NCBI GenBank assembly: GCA_964470915.1
Contig: CAYYEM010000030.1
Span: 1 to 21,253, forward strand
Reading direction: 5' to 3'
Source: CAYPXN01 sp964470915
GTDB lineage: Bacteria; UBA10199; JADFYH01
Length of the DNA stretch: 21,253 nt
Below, piece by piece: positions 1-6,180 of the stretch (position 1 is its first letter; each line of letters starts with the position of its first letter). The notes under the pieces are model-generated. The model did no database searches. It was not told the origin of the DNA and saw only the letters and a list, made by a program, of their open reading frames with translations. The position numbers and the translations under genes were made by a program.

Positions 1-107
1 ATATGAAAAAAATCGAGATCATGCAGATGATCTTTGAGCTTAGGTTCTAAGTCCAAAAGATTATTTTGGTCCGTCTTGAATTCTAAATGTTTAAAATAAG
101 TTTTCAT
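1..107 (-). CDS. N-terminal fragment of an unrecognised protein, last visible gene of the suf operon
   Basis: A reading frame opens with ATG at 107-105 and runs off the left edge, giving 35 residues that begin MKTYFKHLEF and continue with a charged stretch rich in Leu and Asp. It starts 10 bp after the sufT stop on the same strand, so it is very probably cotranscribed with the suf genes. Too little is visible to name it. The pattern of a short beta-strand followed by a Leu-Leu-Asp-Leu helix start is faintly like the YjbQ (UPF0047) family, but this is only a guess. Confidence 0.55.
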   Translation of the reverse strand, partial: MKTYFKHLEFKTDQNNLLDLEPKLKDHLHDLDFFH

Positions 108-117
108 GGTTTTATTC

Positions 118-441
118 TCACATCATGTTCAACATAAGTTTTGCGGCTTCTGTCATTTTTTCGGGCGTCCAGGGAGGCTCCCATACCAACTCAATTTTTG
201 CATCTCTGACACCGGGTATGCCACGAATTTTACCTTCTATTTCCCCGGGCATGCTACCCGCTACAGGGCAAGCAGGTGAAGTTAAAGTCATGCGGATAGC
301 AATATCTCCCTCTGCGCTGGTCGCAATGTCATAAATCAAACCCAACTCATAAATGTTCACTGGGATTTCAGGATCGTAACAGCTCTTTAAAACTTCGATC
401 ACCTGATTTTTGAGTCTTTCTGTATTTTGTATTTCTTCCAT
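118..441 (-). CDS. sufT: SufT-like MIP18/DUF59 family Fe-S assembly protein
   Basis: The 107-residue protein is the size of a stand-alone MIP18 (DUF59) domain. It has the family hallmarks: a DPEIPVNIYELGLIY segment at residues 23-37, a TSPACPVAGSMP segment at 54-65 with the single conserved Cys58, and a WEPPWTPEKM motif near 87-96. Proteins of this family (SufT, and the eukaryotic CIA protein MIP18) help mature iron-sulfur proteins in the cytoplasm and often sit at the end of suf operons, as here. It begins 4 bp after the sufU stop, so translation is probably coupled. The family assignment is firm; the SufT name rests on the domain plus the operon context. Confidence 0.9.
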   Translation of the reverse strand: MEEIQNTERLKNQVIEVLKSCYDPEIPVNIYELGLIYDIATSAEGDIAIRMTLTSPACPVAGSMPGEIEGKIRGIPGVRDAKIELVWEPPWTPEKMTEAAKLMLNMM

Positions 442-445
442 AAAT

Positions 446-895
446 TTACTCGGTTTTAACAGGTTCTACTTTTCCTTCTAATGCTGCTTTCATCGTATGC
501 CAAGCCAAAGAAGCACATTTCACTCGGGCAGGAAACTCACAAACTCCTGAAAAAACGGTGAGCTTACCTAAATTTTCCGAAACCTTAGCTCCCACATCTC
601 CAGTTACCATCTGATGAAATCCTTCAAAAAGTTTTTCAGCTTCTTCAATCGTTTTGCCTTTAAGAATAGAAGTCATCATCGAGCTCGAAGCTTTTGAAAT
701 CGCACATCCTGAACCTTGAAAACTAATGTCTTCGATACGATTGCCATTCATTTTTAAAAAAAGCTGGATCTGATCTCCACACAAAGGATTATATCCCTCA
801 GCATGATGAGTCGCCTCTTCCATTTTATGAAAATTACGAGGCTTCTTGTTGTGATCAAGGATCACTTCTTGGTAAAGTTCTTTCAGGTCATTCAT
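446..895 (-). CDS. sufU: Fe-S cluster scaffold / sulfur-transfer protein SufU
   Basis: From the ATG at 895-893 this is a 149-residue IscU/SufU-fold protein. Visible ligand motifs are NPLCGD (Cys39, Asp41), GSGCAIS (Cys64) and RVKCASLAW (Cys127). The extra residues between the second and third cysteines, including Cys119 in SGVCEFPAR, are the insertion that separates SufU from IscU. SufU takes sulfur from the SufS persulfide and passes it on for cluster building by SufBCD. The reading frame is open 40 codons further upstream (to 1015), but that extension is only the translated palindromic repeat (it contains PELVEG) and overlaps sufS, so I reject it. The AAGGG at 899-903 just before the chosen start comes from the repeat edge and lies only about 3 nt from the ATG. 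Confidence 0.92.
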   Translation of the reverse strand: MNDLKELYQEVILDHNKKPRNFHKMEEATHHAEGYNPLCGDQIQLFLKMNGNRIEDISFQGSGCAISKASSSMMTSILKGKTIEEAEKLFEGFHQMVTGDVGAKVSENLGKLTVFSGVCEFPARVKCASLAWHTMKAALEGKVEPVKTE

Positions 896-900
896 TTGCC

Positions 901-991
901 CTTCGACAAGCTCAGGACGAACGGGAAAGGAACCGTTCATGGTGTCCGCCAAAGGACGGATCAATCCTCTGGCTGAAGCTTGTCGAACCAT
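901..991. repeat. Palindromic dispersed repeat (PELVEG type), copy with a nested hairpin
   Basis: The left arm, starting CTTCGACAAGCTCAGG (901-924), pairs with a right arm split into CCGTTCATGGTG (933-944) and AGCTTGTCGAACCA (977-990). Between the two halves lie 32 extra bases (945-976) that form their own imperfect hairpin (TCCGCCAAAGGA against TCCTCTGGCTGA, 10 of 12 positions). The same arms recur at 3326-3390. The element fills the sufS-sufU gap and abuts the sufS stop codon. When translated, such elements give the peptides PELVEG or LSLSKD, which I recall from many draft genomes; no transposase is nearby. Confidence 0.8.
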
Positions 992-2259
992 CATCCAAAT
1001 AATTGTTTTACGCACTCCAATGCCCGCACCATAATTTCCACTTCTTGTTTCGTATTATAAAATGCAAAAGAAGCACGAGCTGTAGCTGGCACTCCAAAAA
1101 AATTCATAATCGGCATTGCACAATGATGTCCCGTCCGAATCGCTACACCCGATTCATCCAAAATAGTTCCAATATCATGAGGATGCACCATTTCTAGTTC
1201 AAAAGAAATCACACCCAACTTCTCATGAGCTGTACCAATAAAACGCAAATCGGGAATTTGAGAAAGTCTCAAAGTAGCGTATTCCAACACTTCATGTTCA
1301 TGTTTTAAAGCAGCCTTGAAATCGATCTTGTTTAAATAATTAAAGGCAGCACCTAAGCCAATAGCACCTGCTATATCCGGAGTGCCTGCTTCAAACTTAA
1401 AAGGAAGCTCATTGTAAGTACTCTTCTCAAAACTCACTGTCCGAATCATGTCTCCTCCCCCTTGCCAGGGAGGCATCTCTTCTAGGAATTTTTCTTTTCC
1501 ATATAAAACTCCAATACCCGTAGGACCAAAGACTTTATGCCCAGAAAAAGCATAAAAATCACAATCAAGTTCCTGCAAATCTACCTGCATATGAGGTACC
1601 GCCTGGGCACCATCGACCAATACAGGAATTCCTGCTGCATGTGCTTTTTCAACCATCCATCGAATGGGATTAATGGTCCCTAAAGCATTCGACACATGGG
1701 TAATTGACAAAAGTTTTGTTTTTTCAGAAAGCAGTTTTTCAAAGTCAGGAAGGATTAATTCTCCCTTTTCATTCATAGGAATGACTTTTAATATGGCTCC
1801 TTTTTCTTCACAGAGCATTTGCCAAGGCACAATATTGGAATGATGCTCGAGATACGAAATAAGAATTTCATCTCCTGCCTTAATATTTTTTCGACCGAAA
1901 GTTTGTGCTACTAAATTGATTGCTTCGGTAGCACCTCTCACAAAGATAATTTCACGAGAATGTTTTGCATTAAAAAATTTTGCGATTATTTCACGAGCTT
2001 CTTCATATTTTTCAGTAGCTCGTTGACTTAAAGTATGCACCCCGCGATGAATATTTGAATTATCTTCTTTATAATAATGAGAAAGCGCATCGATCACTTG
2101 AATCGGCTTTTGGGAAGTAGCTGCGTTATCAAAATACACCAAAGAGTTCCCTTTTACTTTTTGCTGAAGAATGGGAAAATCTTGGCGAATTTTTTCAACA
2201 TCAAAAACAAGAGATAATTTTTTTTCTTCTTGTATAGAAGATGGAAGAGGATTTTTCAT
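991..2259 (-). CDS. sufS: Cysteine desulfurase SufS (class II, PLP-dependent)
   Basis: The 422-residue protein is a fold-type I PLP enzyme that removes sulfur from L-cysteine as a protein-bound persulfide. It shows the N-terminal FDVEKIRQDFPIL start, the YFDNAATSQKP substrate/PLP region (42-52), HRGVH (71-75), the SGHKVFGPTG motif with the PLP-binding Lys242, and RTGHHCAMP with the catalytic Cys380 in the short loop typical of class II enzymes. The sulfur acceptor is probably SufU, encoded next. The ATG at 2259 overlaps the sufD stop (ATGA), so translation is coupled; about 15 extra residues precede the usual family start. The stop codon touches the palindromic repeat. Confidence 0.97.
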   Translation of the reverse strand: MKNPLPSSIQEEKKLSLVFDVEKIRQDFPILQQKVKGNSLVYFDNAATSQKPIQVIDALSHYYKEDNSNIHRGVHTLSQRATEKYEEAREIIAKFFNAKHSREIIFVRGATEAINLVAQTFGRKNIKAGDEILISYLEHHSNIVPWQMLCEEKGAILKVIPMNEKGELILPDFEKLLSEKTKLLSITHVSNALGTINPIRWMVEKAHAAGIPVLVDGAQAVPHMQVDLQELDCDFYAFSGHKVFGPTGIGVLYGKEKFLEEMPPWQGGGDMIRTVSFEKSTYNELPFKFEAGTPDIAGAIGLGAAFNYLNKIDFKAALKHEHEVLEYATLRLSQIPDLRFIGTAHEKLGVISFELEMVHPHDIGTILDESGVAIRTGHHCAMPIMNFFGVPATARASFAFYNTKQEVEIMVRALECVKQLFG

Positions 2260-3464
2260 TTTAGCCCCCTCTCCACATTTTTTATCAAACGATTGAATAA
2301 ATTTTTCTGGAGCCTGTCTCTTAATGAAGTTATTTTGAGTTTCTCAATCACTTCACTCGCAAAAGCATAGGTCAACACACTACGAGCAAAAGCTTCAGAA
2401 ATTCCTCGACTTCTTAAATAGAAAATCTGTTTTGGATCTAATCTTCCAGTGGTAGCACCATGAGAACATTTTACATCGTTATTGAAAATTTCGAGTAAAG
2501 GTTCTGTGTCTATTTCAGCTTCGTCTGAAAGAAGAAGATTTTTATTACTTTGAGAAGAGTTTGTTTTTTCAGCATGAGGTCTTACAATGACTTTTCCATT
2601 AAAAACACCCCGGGATTTATCATCCAAGATCCCTTTATAAAGTTCCTTGCTTACGCAATGAGGTTTAGCATGATCAATCACTGTATGATGATCAACATGT
2701 TGCTCACCCGAACCCAGATAAAGGCCATTCATCACGCATTCACTTCCTTCAGCATTTAAAACAGAAGTTAAATTATGACGAGAAAGTGCAGCCCCCACAG
2801 AGATGGAGTGTGAGGTCACAGAACTTTGTCGTTCTTGCTGCACTCCCAGTGAAAAAATATGGTAAGCTTTTTCACTCTCTTCCTGGACTTTTACATGTTC
2901 AATCACTGCAGAATCTGCTGCAAAAATTTCGGTGACGGCATTCGTAAAATAAACTGAATCATAACCCACATAATGCTCTACTATAGCAACCTGACTCGCA
3001 GATTCCGCAATGATCAGATTTCTGGGTTGTATTACAAAACTCTTATCAGATTGAGAGATGAAAAAAATCTCTATCGGTTTTTCTAAAACTACACCTTTAG
3101 GCAAATAAATAAAGGCGCCTTCCTGTACAAAGGCAGTATTCAAAGCTACAAAAGCTTGCTGTTTGAAACTTGCGTATCGAGAAAGGTGCGCCTCAATTAT
3201 TTCAGAATTCTTTTGTAAAGCATCTGACAAAGTGCCTATCAAAACACCTGCTGGCAAACTCTGGGCAAAGGATAATTCTTTCGAATAACTTCCATTCATG
3301 AAAACAAGCCTGGTAGCTACTGGATCCTTCGACAAGCTCAGGATGAACGGATCTTGATCAACCGTTCGTGGTGAGCTTGTCGAACCATGAGTTGGAGAAA
3401 AATCAAAAGGCAATTTTGTGATAGCTTCCACATTCGTATATTTCCACTCTTCATTTTTTAAAGT
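2256..3464 (-). CDS. sufD: SufD subunit of the SufBCD scaffold complex, 5' end lost in assembly gap
   Basis: The 402 visible residues begin at a NEEWKYTNVEAI segment, which lies about 50 residues into known SufD proteins, so the N-terminus is missing in the N run. The central right-handed beta-helix region and a C-terminal GATTGRLDPKQIFYLRSRG segment (with the conserved His just before GATTG) identify SufD, which pairs with SufB and SufC to assemble and transfer Fe-S clusters. A block of about 24 residues between FDFSP and VATRLVFMNG (with SPRT and ILSLSKD) has no place in the family; it is the translation of an inserted palindromic repeat that keeps the frame. The stop overlaps the sufS start. 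Confidence 0.93.
   Translation of the reverse strand, partial: TLKNEEWKYTNVEAITKLPFDFSPTHGSTSSPRTVDQDPFILSLSKDPVATRLVFMNGSYSKELSFAQSLPAGVLIGTLSDALQKNSEIIEAHLSRYASFKQQAFVALNTAFVQEGAFIYLPKGVVLEKPIEIFFISQSDKSFVIQPRNLIIAESASQVAIVEHYVGYDSVYFTNAVTEIFAADSAVIEHVKVQEESEKAYHIFSLGVQQERQSSVTSHSISVGAALSRHNLTSVLNAEGSECVMNGLYLGSGEQHVDHHTVIDHAKPHCVSKELYKGILDDKSRGVFNGKVIVRPHAEKTNSSQSNKNLLLSDEAEIDTEPLLEIFNNDVKCSHGATTGRLDPKQIFYLRSRGISEAFARSVLTYAFASEVIEKLKITSLRDRLQKNLFNRLIKNVERGLK
3326..3390. repeat. Palindromic dispersed repeat inserted in frame within sufD
   Basis: The left arm beginning CTTCGACAAGCTCAGG (3327-3350) and the right arm CCGTTCGTGGTGAGCTTG plus TCGAACCA (3362-3387) match as inverted repeats at 20 of 24 positions, around an 11-nt loop. 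It is the same element as at 901-991 but without the nested 32-bp piece. It lies inside sufD and adds whole codons without a stop. It sits in the variable segment before the SufD beta-helix, where extra residues should be tolerated. Confidence 0.85.
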
Positions 3465-3564
3465 NNNNNNNNNNNNNNNNNNNNNNNNNNNNNNNNNNNN
3501 NNNNNNNNNNNNNNNNNNNNNNNNNNNNNNNNNNNNNNNNNNNNNNNNNNNNNNNNNNNNNNNN
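3465..3564. other. Assembly gap (100 N) between sufC and sufD
   Basis: There are exactly 100 undetermined bases, a common scaffold placeholder. SufC stops at about residue 147 of a family length near 250, and SufD begins about 50 residues in, so the true missing sequence should be roughly 450-500 bp rather than 100. The open frame running through the N is an artefact. Confidence 0.97.
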
Positions 3565-4007
3565 CCTTCATTCACTGCGCGATTCAAAAAACTTTCATCC
3601 ATTTGTAACAATTTCATTTTTTCTTTCACCAAGCTTAAAAAATCCATCGCATCTACTTCTTCCAAGCCTTTATGTTTTCGAATGGCATTCAAGGCAGTTC
3701 TTAAAAAATAAGCATTGGCGACACCTGGAATCTCAACGGGATATTGAAAAGCAAGAAAAATGCCTTCTCGAGCTCTTTCTTCAGGTTCCATATCCAGAAG
3801 ATTTTTACCTTCATATAAGATTTCGCCTTTAGTCACTTCATAACCTTCACGTCCGGCAATCACGTGAGAAAGAGTACTTTTACCAGAGCCATTAGGCCCC
3901 ATGATGGCATGCACTTCGCCTTTATTTACTTTCAAATTCATGCCGTGAAGAATCTCTTCACCTTCCACGCTCACATGTAAATTTTTTACTTCGAGTAATG
4001 CTGACAT
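3565..4007 (-). CDS. sufC: SufC ATPase of the SufBCD complex, 3' end lost in assembly gap
   Basis: The first 147 residues of an ABC-type ATPase are present. They contain the Walker A motif GPNGSGKS (37-44), followed by SHVIAGREGYEVTKGEI and the Q-loop segment FLAFQYPVEIPGV, all highly typical of SufC. The signature motif, Walker B and H-loop lie in the N run. SufC powers SufBD scaffold rearrangement by ATP hydrolysis in the cytoplasm. The start is supported by AAAGGAT about 9 nt upstream. It follows sufB by 36 bp, and that gap carries a hairpin. The apparent continuation into SufD is a gap artefact. Confidence 0.95.
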
Positions 4008-4023
4008 ATATCCTTATCCTTTC

Positions 4024-4043
4024 GGACGCAGCAAACAGCGTCC
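4024..4043 (-). promoter_or_regulatory. Intercistronic stem-loop between sufB and sufC
   Basis: A perfect 6-bp stem GGACGC/GCGTCC with an 8-nt loop starts right after the sufB stop codon, and the sufC ribosome binding site follows. No T-run follows it, so it is not an obvious terminator. A role in mRNA stability or in setting the sufB:sufC ratio is an inference. Confidence 0.45.
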
Positions 4044-5486
4044 CTAGCCGACGGACCCTTCGAGACTAACGCCCAGCAATTTTTGGGCTTCGACTGCAAA
4101 TTCCATGGGCAATTCCTTCATCACACGTTTACAAAAACCATTCACGATCATATTCACAGCGTCTTCTTCTGAAATTCCACGTTGGCGGCAATAAAATAAT
4201 TGATCTTCGCCAATCTTAGAAGTTGTCGCTTCATGCTCAATTTGCGCCGTACTATTTTTTATTTCCATGTATGGAAAAGTGTGGGCACCGCACAAATCTC
4301 CCATGAGCAAAGAATCACATTGAGAAAAATTACGAGCTCCTGTTGCATTTTTCATGATCTTCACTAAACCTCGGTAACTATTCTGACCATGTCCTGCAGA
4401 AATTCCTTTGGAGATAATAGTGCTCTTAGTATTTTTGCCGATGTGTATCATCTTAGTGCCGGTATCAGCTTGCTGATAGTTATTGGTGACCGCGACAGAA
4501 TAAAACTCACCTACTGAATTTTCTCCCTGCAATACACAGCTGGGATATTTCCAAGTAATGGCGGAACCCGTTTCAACTTGTGTCCAGGAAATTTTTGAAT
4601 TCTTTCCTTTGCATAAACCCCGCTTGGTCACAAAATTATAGATACCCCCCTTGCCTTCTTTGTCACCAGGGTACCAATTCTGAACGGTAGAATATTTAAT
4701 CGTTGCATTTTCAAGAGCCACCAACTCTACCACAGCTGCATGAAGTTGATTCTCATCACGCATCGGGGCTGTGCAGCCTTCGAGATAACTCACATAACTT
4801 CCTTCATCCGCTACAATCAGAGTTCTTTCAAACTGACCTGTTTCAGAAGCATTGATTCTAAAGTAAGTAGAAAGCTCCATCGGACATCGCACACCCTTGG
4901 GGATATAAACAAAAGAACCATCACTAAATACTGAGGAATTTAAAGTAGCAAAAAAATTATCGGTATAGGGAACAACGGATCCTAAATATTTTTTAATGAG
5001 ATCTGGATGATTATGAACGGCTTCTGAAAATGAGCAAAAAATGATTCCTAATTCAGAAAGTTTTCCTTTGAAAGTTGTTGCGACTGATACACTATCAAAT
5101 ACAGCATCGACAGCGATTCCACTCAAACGTTCTTGTTCCTGCAGAGAAATTCCAAGCTTGTTAAATGTTTCCCGAATTTCTGGATCAACTTCATCCAAGC
5201 TTTTGGGACCCTCTTTCTTTTGCTTAGGAGCCGCATAATAAAAAATATCTTGGTAGTTGATCGTCGGATAATGAACGTTTTGCCAAGTGGGTTCTTTCAT
5301 GCTCAACCAATGTTTATAAGCTTTCAATCGCCACTCGAGCATAAACTCAGGCTCATTTTTCTTTTGAGAAATGAGACGAATCACCTCTTCATTTAAACCT
5401 CGTGGAATTTTTTCCATTTCCACATCGGTTACGAAGCCGTATTTATAATCCTGATTCGTAATTTCATGTAAGGTTTCGTTAGCCAT
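4044..5486 (-). CDS. sufB: SufB scaffold subunit of the SufBCD complex
   Basis: The 480-residue protein has normal family length. Typical segments include NEPEFMLEWRLKAYKHW near residue 44, YIPKGVRCPMELSTYFRIN, QCDSLLMGDLCGAHTFPY, QIEHEATTSKIGEDQLFYCRQRGIS and the C-terminal LEGSVG. The Cys in the GDLCGAHT region corresponds to the conserved SufB cysteine implicated in nascent cluster building. SufB carries the assembling cluster and receives sulfur delivered by SufS/SufU. It begins 5 bp after the regulator gene's stop, with AAGGAAA upstream as a ribosome binding site. Confidence 0.98.
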   Translation of the reverse strand: MANETLHEITNQDYKYGFVTDVEMEKIPRGLNEEVIRLISQKKNEPEFMLEWRLKAYKHWLSMKEPTWQNVHYPTINYQDIFYYAAPKQKKEGPKSLDEVDPEIRETFNKLGISLQEQERLSGIAVDAVFDSVSVATTFKGKLSELGIIFCSFSEAVHNHPDLIKKYLGSVVPYTDNFFATLNSSVFSDGSFVYIPKGVRCPMELSTYFRINASETGQFERTLIVADEGSYVSYLEGCTAPMRDENQLHAAVVELVALENATIKYSTVQNWYPGDKEGKGGIYNFVTKRGLCKGKNSKISWTQVETGSAITWKYPSCVLQGENSVGEFYSVAVTNNYQQADTGTKMIHIGKNTKSTIISKGISAGHGQNSYRGLVKIMKNATGARNFSQCDSLLMGDLCGAHTFPYMEIKNSTAQIEHEATTSKIGEDQLFYCRQRGISEEDAVNMIVNGFCKRVMKELPMEFAVEAQKLLGVSLEGSVG

Positions 5487-5491
5487 ATCGT

Positions 5492-5911
5492 CTATTTCCT
5501 TCCACCCACTAAATCTGCCACTGAAGTTTCGCTAAGCAGGTGAAAAATTTTATTATTCAATTCTGAAAAAGGACTTCGAATCGAACAGCCATCCCATTGT
5601 GGGCAGGTAATTTTTTCTCCATTAAAACATTCCGCCACTGCAAAGGGTCCTTCAAAAATTTCAACAATGGCTGCCACACTCATATCTAAAGGGTTTTTTG
5701 CCAAGACGTATCCACCCTTAGTACCTTGCACTGATTTAATCATTCCTTTCACCGCCAACTGTTGCATCACTTTAGCAAGCAAAGGATAAGGAATTTTGTG
5801 TTGTTCTGAGATTTCACGCACACTACTGAGCAGACTTTCTTGACCCTGCTTGTGGATCATATGTTCGATCGCCATCAGGGCATATTCGGTTTTGCGGTTA
5901 AAATGAATCAT
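5492..5911 (-). CDS. Rrf2-family transcription regulator, probable Fe-S sensor of the suf operon
   Basis: The 139-residue protein has an Rrf2 winged helix (start MIHFNRKTEYALMAIEHM, then the PYPLLAKVMQQLAVKGMIKS recognition region and VQGTKGGYVLA wing). Three cysteines, Cys95, Cys103 and Cys109, lie where IscR binds its [2Fe-2S] cluster, but the spacing is C-x7-C-x5-C rather than the C-x5-C-x5-C of E. coli IscR. It is the first gene of the suf operon, 5 bp before sufB. A perfect palindrome with an IscR-like core lies about 100 bp upstream. I infer that it senses Fe-S status and autoregulates the operon; whether it represses or activates cannot be seen. Confidence 0.93.
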   Translation of the reverse strand: MIHFNRKTEYALMAIEHMIHKQGQESLLSSVREISEQHKIPYPLLAKVMQQLAVKGMIKSVQGTKGGYVLAKNPLDMSVAAIVEIFEGPFAVAECFNGEKITCPQWDGCSIRSPFSELNNKIFHLLSETSVADLVGGRK

Positions 5912-6013
5912 AAAATTGAACTCGGACCTATATCATCTTATTTTTTGTTGCAATATATTTTTAAATTATCAATTAATATCAAATACTTATACTTTAAATT
6001 TAATGTCAAAACC

Positions 6014-6046
6014 ATATATATAAGACTAGAATAGTCTTATATATAT
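6014..6046 (-). promoter_or_regulatory. Perfect 33-bp palindrome, probable Rrf2/IscR-type operator of the suf operon
   Basis: Two 15-bp arms, ATATATATAAGACTA (6014-6028) and TAGTCTTATATATAT (6032-6046), are exact reverse complements around a GAA spacer. The central GACTA-GAA-TAGTC agrees with the published type 1 IscR core (GACTR-WWW-YAGTC form) at all but one position. On the minus strand, TTGACA hexamers flank it on both sides (6051-6046 and 6009-6004). The second could be a -35 element, although no strong -10 box follows at 17 bp. It lies about 100 bp upstream of the rrf2 start. Confidence 0.75.
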
Positions 6047-6152
6047 GTCAAGATCCAAGCCCACACACTTTTCAGATGTGCAGATTTAACTCACCTTGAG
6101 GTCTCTATCCATGGAATGTCGCTTTAAATGGTCTTTATGGGAGGGGCTCTAC

Positions 6153-6168
6153 TGGCACAAGTCTTGCT
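6153..6168 (+). promoter_or_regulatory. Sigma-54 (RpoN) -24/-12 promoter
   Basis: TGGCAC-AAGTC-TTGCT matches the sigma-54 consensus, with the invariant GG (6154-6155) and GC (6166-6167) at the correct 12-nt offset. The expected transcription start, about 12 nt past the GC, is near 6178-6180, directly before the ATG at 6181. The rest of the 269-bp gap (5912-6180) is AT-rich near the suf side and shows no other gene; I could not define an enhancer site between 6047 and 6150. Confidence 0.82.
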
Positions 6169-6180
6169 TTATAAGCATGC

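Noticed and set aside
896..1015. 40-codon N-terminal extension of SufU
   Set aside because: It is the translation of the palindromic repeat (PELVEG) and overlaps the sufS end; the IscU/SufU fold starts at the ATG 895.
2256..4007. 583-residue continuous reading frame as a SufC-SufD fusion
   Set aside because: It crosses the 100-N run; each part is incomplete relative to its family, so the join is an artefact.
6023..6051. TTGACA at 6051-6046 as the -35 box of a suf promoter within the palindrome
   Set aside because: No acceptable -10 box follows at 16-18 bp; the hexamer may simply flank the operator.
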